Positions 53,141 to 63,822 of a stretch of DNA of 64,000 nt are shown here, piece after piece. Numbering within the stretch: the first letter of the stretch is position 1; each line of letters begins with the position of its first letter. This stretch comes from Cliona cf. orientalis. Its lineage: Eukaryota > Porifera > Demospongiae > Clionaida > Clionaidae. Under the pieces are notes generated by a model that was not told where the DNA came from, did no database searches, and saw nothing but the letters and a program-made list of their open reading frames with translations. The position numbers and the translations under genes are program-made. Where the stretch lies: the NCBI GenBank assembly GCA_963930775.1, contig OZ005696.1, positions 124,001 through 188,000 of the forward strand. Direction: 5' to 3'.

Positions 53141-53633
53141 AACCTTGACTTTCAGGCTGAGGAGGTGACTCAGTTATCTCAGCTCCTTCCTTCAAGATCT
53201 ACAACGCTAGCTCTTAGCACATACAGTTCAGTCTTCTCGCTTGGACAAAGACCGCCGTCAGAGCTCTTTAGGTGGCCGCACTGCCCAGATTCGACCTCCA
53301 TCTGCTCAAAGCTTTCCTCCTGCATGGCGCATGGCATCAACTTTATTCCATAGTAAGTTTGAGAGCTGGTTTATGTAATTTTACAGATAGTCGTACCTCT
53401 GAAGTGAAGGTTTCCGGGGATTTGTCGACTTTCCATCGATTACTCTCTGGTATCGAGGCAATCAAATCTGCCAGCCTTCTTTGAACCATTGCTGTTTGTT
53501 TTCACTCTTGCTACATACGGTGGTATAATGCGAGAGAGAGGGTGTGGCAATTGCGTAAAACAATGAATAATACATAAAACTTCTATATTGCACTCTTGCT
53601 ACAAACAGTATAATTATAAAGGAGAAAAAAATT

Positions 53634-55927
53634 TTAGTAGTGAAGTTCTGCTGCCGTTCTTCCCAGTCCAGCCTTGTCCACTGCTGTCTTCAAACTCTCG
53701 AGTGAGGCACGCTCTTTGCTTCCCCTCTTGTCCCCAGGCTCCCACTGCAACCACGCCACCAGCATGGCACTGAACCAAGTGCCCGGAGCTCCCATAAAGT
53801 GAACAGGGCTCTCTTGAATGAGCCTCAGTTCTGGCTGATGAAAGCCCAAGTACGTACCAATCTCCTTCCACTTTGGTGCGTGAATCCCCAGCTGCTCAAT
53901 CAAACTTTGGTGAGAGAGAACACCAGCTACATAATATTATTATTAAAGATTAATTAGTTATGACGATCTCTCATAGAAATTACATTATTGGAGTGACATT
54001 ACCATCATCACTCTCGACTCGGTTCGAATTTTGAAGTGTTTCAGGCGGAGAGGGTGGTCCAAGGATCGTGCAGCTTGTGTTTCCTACACATACCATCGTA
54101 GAACATTATTATCAATCAAACAGTATAGCTAAACATTAGTTAGCCAGGCTCCTCATTGTTGCATGCCTCTAGCCTTTCAGCTTGCAGTGAGGAACCTGGG
54201 GAAAAGGATAGCTAGATACTGGTTTAATGGCTGGTTACCATAGAGATCCTTGAGCAGCTGTATGTCCATATCGGATGGTTTGTCTGCCAATGGAATTGAG
54301 TTGTGCAAGTGAACACCAAGAAGAGCTTCTGCCACGTTCTTTGATAGCTCTCCTGATTTACGGTCTCTCTCCACTTTGCTCTGATCACTGTATCCATTCT
54401 TCAACCATTCCTTTTTGAACCTAAAGCATTTGACGGTCATATTAATTCCAGGCTATCACACACCAATGCTGGGAATATCTTACCAATAGTGCATGACGCT
54501 ATAGGGGTCATAGGCAGTGCATTTGCCTGCCTTGAACTGCGAGTCACTGTCCCAGTTTTTTCTGAAGGCATCCGGATTGTTAGTCAACCCCAGATCCCTC
54601 CTCATCTGTGCAATGTCAACATAAGGCCTGATGTGCTTCCAGAAGTCAGAGCGCTGGTGTTCGTGCCCTAGACCGAGGGCGTGGCCAAATTCGTGGATTA
54701 CTAAATGCTTCTTGTATTTATCACCCGATACATTAAGATCCAGCCACATTGTTGGTTGGTTGTACTTTTCTTTGGTTGCCTTCATCCCAATAATTGATCT
54801 CGGCTTCCCATCATCTACAATAGCATTAAATATTCATATTAATTTTGATACTAGCTCGTGTTACTTACTTGTGAATTTGATGCGAATATCAGAGAGAGCA
54901 CTTGGCTCTTCCACCCGAGTAAATTTCGGAATAGTGCCACCTCCTCGAAGACTCCATTCATTGGCCCAGCTCATGATGTTCCCCACATTCATTCCACTCC
55001 CACCGTAGGTCCACTGAGCTGGGATGTTATTCAGAAACTTCACTGCAAGCTCTTTCTTATGATTACCCCAAAGAGCATTCTTTGGCACCCACGCTGATAA
55101 GACATCGCCATAGGCATGGCCTTCATCGGTCTCCATGGCTTCATCAGGTTCAACAGTGCCTGAGCGTATGTCTTCTTCATCCAAATCAGCAGTGGAACAC
55201 AGAGGTGTAATTTCTGTTTGGGGGAGGCTGGTGTTACCACTTGGTGCTGCTGCTGCTAATGATGAAATTTGTAAGTATATTAAATAGACCAATTATATTA
55301 AAATATGAAGTTACATCTTGGAACTTCCTGGAGGTGATTCGGAGAAAGCTTATCTTTATAATACAACATTATTATAATATGGGATAGGTCACAGTACTCT
55401 GTCGATGGACTAGTAGTACATGTACCTGTGGTCCCAAGTGATTTGGAAGTAGGAGTCGGTTCTGCTTGAGGTTTTGGTTCTGCTGTGACGTCACCAGTAG
55501 TGTTGCTTGATGGTGTTCGCTGAGAGGCACGACCATCACCCATAGCTCCATTACTCTGCTTCAGCTATACGAATACAGGGGGGGGGGGGTGGATTTAATA
55601 GACAGCCTATATGGCATATCTCTGATCATGCCTAGATTCAGCAAACTTATGCACCTCTTTGGCCTTCTTCTTTACGAGTCTTTTAAAAGCAAAAGACAAA
55701 TTCAATTCTTTCGCAAGATCTTCATCTTCTGCGAACTCAAGAAAGAGTTCTCCATTTATCTTAGCGCCTGTAGGGCATAATAATTTGTTACATAAAATTT
55801 GTGGTTCTAACATAGGCGCAATCATCATCGATTCACTTTCAATTTTGTTGATATCGTCACGGTACGACTCGCCGTATACCTTGAGAAGCCATTTGGCAAG
55901 CTCAGGTGGTTCGAGCGAGAACGCCAT
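53634..55927 (-). CDS. Gene F: SAM-astacin-like metalloprotease-Death protein
   Basis: Exons 55927-55837, 55767-55655, 55564-55426, 55353-55315, 55255-54869, 54814-54484, 54420-54239, 54083-54003 and 53926-53634 join in phase to 551 codons. The N-terminal SAM (MAFSLEPPELAKWLLKVYGE) and linker match gene D. A 39 bp exon follows that keeps only the two ends of gene D's Death-fold exon. The metzincin domain has IPAQWTYGGSGMNVGNIM, a zinc site HEFGHALGLGHEHQRSD (three His ligands, catalytic Glu) and Met-turn SVMHYW. The last exon is a Death domain (IGTYLGFHQPELRLIQ, AWLQWEPGDK). No signal peptide or prodomain is seen, which is unusual for astacins. The frame is open upstream to about 56035, so a longer N-terminus is possible. 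Confidence 0.85.
54144..54204. repeat. Intronic inverted repeat (hairpin), copy in gene F
   Basis: CCAGGCTCCTCATTG at left faces CAGTGAGGAACCTGGGG at right, a slightly decayed version of the gene E hairpin in the matching intron. Confidence 0.75.
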
Positions 55928-56021
55928 CTTCAGTTCGATCTCTTGGTCAAGCTTGCTCTCCCAGAACAGTGGTATATATGTTGATGTGGGAGGCCGAGGG
56001 TGCGCCCCCTCACATATTATT

Positions 56022-56035
56022 ATGCGCATGCGCAT
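56022..56035. promoter_or_regulatory. NRF1-like palindrome upstream of gene F
   Basis: ATGCGCATGCGCAT, 95 bp upstream of the gene F ATG, identical to the gene D promoter site. Confidence 0.45.
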
Positions 56036-56071
56036 AGCACCAGCGTCAACATAATGACTTCATAATCAAAA

Positions 56072-59000
56072 CTAATTGTAGGGAATTGCCTCATTTACTT
56101 GTTCAGCTAGAACTATCAAATTACATTCCTCAAGTATGTCCACCAGTAGCTTCAGAGTGGCTGGTTGCCTTCCCCTCCCTTGCAGCCACATCTGCATCAT
56201 CTCTCTGCAGCATGCATTTGGATCACCACGATTCCTTTGGTCAATAATTTGCATTGTATTGCCACTGGGGTCAAAGTCCAAGTTGGTGGCAAAGTCTCGC
56301 CAGTGGGGAGCTACTTGGTCGATGATGTTGACCCTTCCACCAGCCCGAAGCTTCAGACTGCCAAGGAGACGCAACGTCAACTTTCCTTCTAGATAAAAAT
56401 TTAATAATTATTATACAAAGATAGCTATATTCTAAGTAGCAGCTAGCTAGCTAGAGGATGGAAGCCTAGCTACATACCTTTCGAAGGTCGTTGCATAGGT
56501 GGAGGGTCACCACCATCATCACTCACAACTCGGTTCACTTTCCTCGGATTTTGAAGCATCTTAGGTGGAGGGGGCGGTCCTAGGATCGTGCAACTTGTGT
56601 TTCCTGCGGTGGCATGCCATGGTAGAATACTATCAATCAAACAGTATAACTAAAAGTTAGTAGCCTTGTCCCCAGGCTCCTCATTGTTAGTCTTTCAGCT
56701 TGCAATGAGCCTGGAGACAAGGCTAGCTAGCTATTAGTTTAAAGGCTGGTTACCATAGAGATCCTTGAGCAGCTGTATGTCCATATCGGATGGTTTGTCT
56801 GCCAGTGGAATCAAGCTGCGCGAGTGAACGCCGAGAAGAGCTTCTGCCACGTTCATTGGTAGAACTCCCGAGTCACGGTCTCTCTCCACTTTGCTCTGAT
56901 CACTGTATCCGTTCTTTAGCCACTGCTTCTTGAACCTATTGCATTTGACGGTCATATTAATTCCAGGCTATCACACACCAATGCTGGGAATATCTTACCA
57001 ATAGTGCATGATGCTATAGGGGTCATAGGCAGTGCATTTGCCTGTCTTGAACTGCGAGTCACTGTCCCAGTTTTTTCTGAAGGCCTCCGGATAGTTAGTC
57101 AATCCCAGGTCTTTCTTCATCTCTGCAATGTCAATATAAGGCCTGATGTGCTTCCAGAAGTCAGAGCGCTGGTGTTCGTGCCCTAGACCGAGGGCGTGGC
57201 CAAACTCATGGATTACTAAATGTTTCTTGTAATTGTCACCAGATACATTCAGATCCAGCCACATTGTTGGTTGGTCATACTTTGCTTTGGTTGCCTTCTT
57301 ACCAATCATCGTTTCCGTCCTCCTATTACCTATAATGGTTGATAATTAAAATATTCACATTTGACTCAAATTAGCTAGCTCGTGTTACTTACTGTTGAAC
57401 TCGATGCGAATATCAGAGGGAGAACTTGGCCCTTCCACCCGAGTGAACTTAGGAATAGTGCCACCTCCTCGAAGACTCCATTCATTGGCCCAGCTCATGA
57501 TGTTCCCCACATTCATTCCACTCCCACCATAGGTCCACTGAGCTGGAATGTTATTCAGAAACTTCACTGCAAGCTCCTTCTTACCCCAAAGAGCATTCTT
57601 TGGCACCCATGCTGATAAGACATCACCATAGGCATGATCCTCATCAGTCTCCATGGCTTCATCATCAGGCTCAACAGTGCCCGAGCGCATGTCTCCTTCA
57701 TCCCAATTAGCAGTGGTACAAAGAGGAATAATCTGCTGTATTATAATATTATGTGCTGAATTAATGCAATAACACAGTTTTTTCCCCTAAAACTACTCAC
57801 CATTGTAGCTTCTGTTTGGGGGAGGCTGGGAGTATCATTGTTAGCTGGTGTGGGGACAGGGGCAGGTGCACTGGAGTTCTCCTTTAACTAATATTATGCA
57901 AAATGTGAGTGTCAATGTAACTAATGAAAGAAACAGCATTGGAGTGGTACCAACTTGTTTAACTTTTCTGGTGATCAATCTCCTGAAAGCGCCAGAAAGT
58001 TTTAACTCTTCCAGCCACTCCTTGTCATCTGGCAACCCAAGAAAGAGCTCTCCATTGATCAAGTCACCTGTGATATCATGAGAGATCTCTATTCACACTA
58101 GCAGAGCCCATTTTTCAGAAGCATGTCACCCATGGTGGTCTGGGAACAAGGCTGTATTGCATTATAGCTAGTCACCTACCTCTCACTTTGCTGATGTCAT
58201 TCTCATAGGAACGCCCATATTCATGGAGCAACCATTGTTCCAATTGGTGGGGTTCCATGCTGGGTGAAAACCGTGGTGGAGTCCCTCCATTCCCTAAGAA
58301 GTGAAATCATAAAATGACGTGTGCAATCACATTATCTCCACCATAAACCACAGAAACAGGCACATGTATGGCTATAATATGTGTACATGCATGTATAATG
58401 TACTGTACAATTTTATATTTATTATTATACAGTACTACTGTCCATACATAACTGCATGCAGTACATTTTTGCGTACACAGAACAGAACAGATGTGTAGGA
58501 AGTACATTGTGTGCTAGTAGTATACACACATAAGTGTTGTAAACTGCTGCAGGTGTCATACACTAATATAAACAGTGCACACAAACAAGTCTCAGCATGG
58601 TTTCAATTTCTATAATATTATATAATAAGTGATAACATGAATTCATTATCTCACCAACATTAGTGCTTGAGTTGCCAGCTGCTTGAGCTTGCTGTCCTAC
58701 TGACCGTGGAGCAGAGGTGGCTGTATTCTCAGGCAGACGGCCACCACCACCAGTAGTCGCTGCCCCACTACCTCCGGATACAAGGAGTACAGGAGCAGCT
58801 ACATCAGGTAAAGATGTACATACTACATGTACAACAAATCTAATAACCAGAAGGTGTAGTAGTTACTCTGATCACTAATTCGGATGTCTACTCTACTATA
58901 AATATAGTCTCAGCTGCTTTTATATTAATGTACTGTAACGCAGGTCAAACTATTTTATATCAAAGGTTGATTCTAACCTGGAGTTGCCGCAGTAGTTCCC

Positions 59001-59476
59001 GGCTGAGTGGGTACAGCTCCTTCCCTCAAGATCTCTACAACACTCTCAGCACAACGCATTCTGCCAGCTCTGACGAATACCTCCATCAGAGCTCTGTAGG
59101 TGGCCGCACTTCCCAGGCCCGACTTCCAGATGCTCAGCGCTTCTCTCCTACACGGATTAATTTAAAATTACAATTTAGGCTACATAGTACTAAATTTTAT
59201 TTGATAGCTTTGATATTCGATTTTATGGTCGTACCTCTGAAGCGAAGGTTTCCGGGGATATCTTTCAATGATATCAGCTCTGTCTGCGCGAGTCAGTCCT
59301 AGATTATCGGCTATTTCGCCTTCCCAGTCGGTCATATCTGACGCGATCCTGCCGAGGTGCTGTGGTATTATGCGGCCTCGAACATCTGTGTTTTCAAAAT
59401 CGATCTCTCTGTCGACCTTCCATCGATTGCTCTCTGGTATCGAGGCAATCAAATCTGGCAGCCTTCTTTGAGCCAT
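56072..59476 (-). CDS. Gene G: Death-SAM-astacin-like metalloprotease-Death protein (complete)
   Basis: Exons 59476-59235, 59147-58978, 58798-58655, 58293-58180, 58067-57955, 57887-57801, 57735-57393, 57329-56999, 56935-56754, 56603-56478 and 56388-56072 join in phase to 722 codons. Order: Death domain (residues 1-137), Ser/Gly-rich linker, SAM (about 190-260), acidic linker, metzincin domain (about 315-515) with HEFGHALGLGHEHQRSD near residue 445 and SIMHYW at its end, a basic extension (WFKKQWLKNGYSDQSKVERD), linker and C-terminal Death domain (WRDFATNLDFD, LKLLVDILEECNLIVLAEQV). Zinc ligands, catalytic Glu and Met-turn Tyr are all present. The start is a Death-domain Met with no signal peptide. 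I infer an intracellular protease controlled by Death-fold assembly; the substrate is unknown. Confidence 0.88.
56664..56722. repeat. Intronic inverted repeat (hairpin), copy in gene G
   Basis: CTTGTCCCCAGGCTCCTCAT at left faces ATGAGCCTGGAGACAAGG at right, in the same intron as in genes E and F, with a shorter loop. Confidence 0.8.
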
Positions 59477-59643
59477 TGCGGTCTATATTCTGTTGATCAT
59501 CACTCTTGCTATGATGGTATGTTTATATTGCGAGAGCGAGAGGGTGTGGCAATAATTGCGCAAAAATAATGAATAATGCATGAAGAAGGTGTAGGAATGC
59601 ACAAAATACGTATCTATTGTACTCAAGAAAAGAGAAAGAAAAT

Positions 59644-61531
59644 TCAGTAGTGAAGTTCTGCTGCTGTTCTTCCCAGTCCAGCCCTGTCCACTGCTGTCTT
59701 TAAACTCTCGAGTGAGGCACGTTCTTTGCTTCCTCTCTTATCCCCAGGCTCCCACTGCAGCCACGCCTCCAGCATTGCACTGAACCAAGTTCCCGGAGCT
59801 CCCATCAATAGAGCAGGGCTAGTCTCAATGAGTCTCAGTTCTGGCTGATGAAAGCCCAAGTACGTACCAATCTCCTTCCACTTTGGTGCGTGAATCCCCA
59901 GCTGCTCAATCAAACTTTGGTGAGAGAGTGTGGCAGCTATGTTATAAGATGACTTAATATGCTCATTCAACTGCAGTTTTTAACAATTATTATTAAAATT
60001 TCATACCATTATGTTGTGTTTGAGTGGAGGAAGATGGTGTGTGCTGAGAGGGAGGCAGACTAGCTGCACCGTTGCCGCCAGGTGGAGGTGTCACTCCGGC
60101 AGTGGCAGGTCCCTTCAACTTTCAAATTATTTGAGAAGAGTGATCTTTTGTATACATACTACGGCTAGCTACTGCATACATACCTGCCCGGCTCTTTCTT
60201 CGATCTCCTCCAGGAATCCAGGTGAGATATCCAACTTATATTTATTATTTAATGTTGAAATGTTGTTCAAGAGCCGTTTCCCGTTAAACTTCGCTTCTAC
60301 AAAAAGTTATAGTATAGCTACTAGTAAATGGTAATTCGGTAATTCGGTGAGAGCAGTTGGTTTGAGACCAATAACTTAGTAGAACTTACTGCAAAGCTTT
60401 TCAACATCATCAGCATAATCAGCTCCATACTCCTGCCTTAGCCACCGAGCTAGATCATTAGGACCCAGCGATTCTGAGAAATCTATATATACCCAGTTCA
60501 ATTAGAGCATAGACATCTATGGTTAGAGTACATGTACACATGCACACTGGGGACACACCAATTTGGGCAGCTGTGGTGGTAGTGGTGGCACTGGCTGACT
60601 GAGCATGTGACACGGTGGTCGGTGTAGTGGAACCCGGCACTCCATGGTCACCTGACACGGCACGTGAATGTGCATTAATTTTTTATATTAAACACATAAT
60701 ACCTACCAGTATCGTCCTTTAAGAGATCACAGACAAACTCAGCATAGTCCACTTTACCAGCAGAGGCGGCTGCACTTTCAGGCAGATGGCCACTACCACC
60801 AGTAGTCACTGCCCCACTACCTCCGGATCCAAGTGGTACAGGAGCAGCTACGTCAGGTAAAGATGTACATGTACAACAAATCTAATATTAATAAGCAGAA
60901 GGTGTAGTAGTTACTCTGATCACTAATTCGGATGTCTACTCTACTATAAATATAGTCTCAGCTGCTTTTATATTAATGTACTGTAACGCAGGTCAAACTA
61001 TTTTATATTAAAGGTTGGTTCTAACCTGGAGTTGCCGCAGTAGTTCCTGGCTGAGTGGGTACAGCTCCTTCCCTCAAGATCTCTGCAACGCTCTCAGCAC
61101 AACGCATTCTGCCAGCTCTGATGAATACCTCCATCAGAGCTCTGTAGGTGGCCGCACTTCCCAGGCCCGACTTCCATATGCTCAACGCTTCTCTCCTACA
61201 AGGATTAATTATTTAAGATTACAGTTTTAGGCTACATAGTACTCATTTGATAGCTTGTTTAATAAATTCGATTTTTATGGTCGTACCTCTGAAGCGAAGG
61301 TTTCCGGGGATATCTTTCAATGATATCAGCTCTGTCTGCGCGAGTCAGTCCTAGATTGTCGGCTATCGTGCCTTCCCAGTCGGTCATATCTGACGCGATC
61401 CTGCCGAGGTGCTGTGGTATTATGCGGCCTCGAACATCTGTGTTTTCAAAATCGATCTCTTTGTCGACCTTCCATCGATTGCTCTCTGGTATCGAGGCAA
61501 TCAGATTTGCCATCTTTCTTTGAACAGCCAT
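59644..61531 (-). CDS. Gene H: Death-SAM-Death protein with a chimeric exon
   Basis: Exons 61531-61287, 61195-61026, 60847-60707, 60651-60559, 60482-60390, 60296-60184, 60118-60007 and 59936-59644 join in phase to 419 codons. The first two exons and the start of the third are of the gene G type (Death domain, then Ser/Gly linker SGGSGAVTTGGSG). At about 60759-60761 the third exon switches in frame to the end of the second Death exon of the C/I type (GKVDYAEFVCDLLKDDT). All later exons follow the C/I plan: Ser/Thr/Ala linker, SAM, linker, Death domain. The result is an intact recombinant gene without a protease. Confidence 0.87.
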
Positions 61532-61693
61532 CGCAGTCTTCTGTTTATCATCAGCTTTTCGAGCTTTTCTATGGTGGTATAATTTTATATTGCGAGAAAG
61601 AGGGTGTGGCAATAATTGCGCAACAAAAAAATGAATGAATATGCATGAAGGTGGGTGTAGAGTGCTATTGCTACAAACAATGAGAAAGAAATT

Positions 61694-63199
61694 TTAGTAG
61701 TGAAGTTCTGCTGCTGTTCTTCCCAGTCCAACCTTGTCCACTGCTGTCTTTAAACTCTCAAGTGAGGCACGCTCTTTGCTTCCTCTCTTGTCCCCAGGCT
61801 CCCACTGCAGCCACGCCTCCAGCATGGCACTGAACCAAGTGCCTGGAGCTCCCATCAATAGAACAGGGCTAGTCTCAATGAGTCTCAGTTCTGGTTGATG
61901 AAAGCCCAAGTACGTACCAATCTCCTTCCACTTCGGTGCGTGAATCCCCAGCTGCTCAATCAAACTTTGGTGAGAGAGTGCAGTAGCTATATTATAAGAT
62001 GACTTACGCTCATTCAACTGTAGTTTTAACAATTATTACATACCATTATGTTGTGTTTGAGTGGAGGAAGGTGGTGTGTGTTGAGTGGGAGGCCGACTAG
62101 CTGCACTGTTGCCGCCAGTTGGAGGTGTCACTCCGGCAGTGGCAGGTCCCTTCAACTTTCAAATTATTTGAGAAGAGTGATCTTTTTTGTATACTACGGC
62201 TAGCTACTGCATACGTACTTGCCCAGCTCTTTCTTCAATCTCCTCCAGGAATCCAACTGAAAGCTCCAACTTATATTTACTATTTAATGCTGAAATATTG
62301 TTCAAGAGCCGTTTCCCGTTTATCTTCGCTTCTACAAAAATAAACGGTAATTCGGTAATTTGGTGAGAGCAGTTAGTTGGTGACCAACAAGATTTAGTAG
62401 AACTTACTGCAAAGCTTTTCAACATCATCACCATAATCAGCTCCATACTCCTGCCTTAGCCAGTGAGCTAGATCACTAGGGCCCAGCGATTCTGAGAAAT
62501 CTACACAGTTCAGTTAGATCATAGACATCTATGGTTAGAGTACATGTACATGCACACCAGGGAACATACCAATGGCAGCTGTGGTGGTAGTGGTGGCGCT
62601 GGCTGACTGAGCATGTGACACGGTGGTCGGTGTAGTGGAATCCACTCCCAGATCACCTGACACGGCACGTGTGCACAACATGAATGTACAGTATTAATCA
62701 CATTTAATATGATAATGCCTTTAATACTTACATTACGATAATTTATTATGGTGCTTACCACTGTTGTCCTTGAACAGATCACAGACAAACTCAGCACAGT
62801 CCACTTTACCAGCTTGGAAGAAGATTTGGATCAGAGCCCTGTACGTGGCTGCTTTTCCAAGACCTGATTTCCACCTGCTCAATGCCTCTCTCCTTCGCAC
62901 ATATTATGCTACAAACTATCTCATCATAATAATAGGTTTATAGCAAAAAAATACCTTTGTAATTTTGGTTTATCTCGATATCTCTCGACAATATCGTTCC
63001 TGTCAGTGTCAGTCAGGCCAAGATGGTCCGCCACGACATCTTGCCGATCCAATATTACGTCAGCGATCCTACCTAGGTGTTTAGGTATTATTAGACCTCT
63101 GCCATCCCTGTGCTCGAAGTCGATCTCTTCATCCAGCTTCCATCGAACGGCTGCAGGGACGGTGGCTATGATATCCGATAAAGTGCGAGCGCGAGACAT
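61694..63199 (-). CDS. Gene I: Death-SAM-Death protein
   Basis: Exons 63199-62955, 62892-62759, 62656-62570, 62500-62408, 62331-62219, 62155-62044 and 61986-61694 join in phase to 358 codons. The N-terminal Death domain (IPKHLGRIADVILDRQD, ALSRWKSGLGKAATYRAL) is followed by a Thr/Ala-rich linker, SAM (LSGL-type first half, KINGKRLLNNIS second half), Pro/Ser linker and a C-terminal Death domain nearly identical to those of F and H (IGTYLGFHQPELRLIETS). Another in-frame ATG at 63211 would add four residues. The start codon lies only 68 bp from that of the oppositely oriented TIR gene. Confidence 0.87.
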
Positions 63200-63267
63200 C
63201 TTCGCTGCCACATATGTGTGGGCGTGGTTCAGCCAGTACGTTGATTATGTAGGCGGGATTGGAAAAC
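63200..63267. promoter_or_regulatory. Divergent promoter of gene I and the TIR gene
   Basis: 68 bp separate the two start codons. The interval contains GTGGGCGTGG and GTAGGCGGGA words and must include or overlap both promoters. Confidence 0.5.
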
Positions 63268-63822
63268 ATGGCTGAAACGAACAAGGAACTTTTTATCAGC
63301 TATGGCCGCGAGCCGGAAACGGTCAATTTCGTGAGGTTACTCAAACGTGACCTGGAAAAGAATGGGTAAGTTTCCGGCCTAGATTGTATTACAAGTAATA
63401 GTACAAGCACTTGAATGCTTGCTTGTACAAAAACCACAACACAATTGATTAGAATTTGCGCACATTCCCATCATAATCGTACGTATGTAGGCTGACAATA
63501 TGGCTGGATGCGGAGGACATCAGCGCTGGGTGTGACTGGTACAGCGCTATTGGTCAAGGCCTGGAGAACTGTAAGGGCATCATAGCTGTCATTACCAACA
63601 AGTACATCAACTCCCACTACTGCAAGAGCGAACTCTACACAGCAAACAACGACAAGAAGCACATCTTTCCGATTATCTTTGAGGACGTCGACTTCACCTC
63701 GAGTGCGGCAGCCAAGGGAGTGAAGTACATCATTTCTGGTATCAACTGGACAATGTTTCGGCCCGCCATTGATGATTATCACACCTCCCTTATCAGGCTC
63801 TGCCAGGGAATGAAGGAACAAG
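63268..63822 (+). CDS. TIR-domain protein, 5' part (continues past the window)
   Basis: Two exons, 63268-63365 and 63491-63822, join in phase to about 143 codons. The product is a TIR domain from its first residues: ELFISYGREPETVNFVRLL (box 1 type, Phe-Ile-Ser-Tyr), TIWLDAEDISAGCDWYSAI, GIIAVITNKYINSHYCKSEL and HIFPIIFEDVDF. The Ser-x-Tyr-Cys-Lys-Ser-Glu segment places a Glu where TIR NADases such as SARM1 have their catalytic Glu, so enzymatic activity is possible but not shown. No signal peptide or membrane segment precedes it. A further exon may begin near 63897 (AYVDKNDASHPCP), but I cannot confirm it. The gene has a divergent promoter shared with gene I. Confidence 0.85.

Larger units (their letters stand above)
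49447..53491 (-). pseudogene. Gene E: decayed Death-SAM-astacin-Death gene
   Basis: Paralog of gene G. Protease and C-terminal exons look intact: 51222-51136, 51075-50739, 50685-50355, 50289-50108, 49966-49841 and 49763-49447. They keep the zinc motif HEFGHALGLGHEHQRSD, the Met-turn SIMHYW and the last Death domain. The 5' part is broken. The first Death exon (53393-53491) has lost about 150 bp, the second (about 53146-53335) carries in-frame stops (TAC to TAA after the SAAT motif), and the second SAM exon (51442 to about 51342) has an 11 bp deletion and a frameshift. The linker (52197-52054) and first SAM exon (51720-51607) remain open. About 0.8 kb of unrelated DNA separates the Death remnant from the linker. 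A protease-only transcript is possible. Confidence 0.8.
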
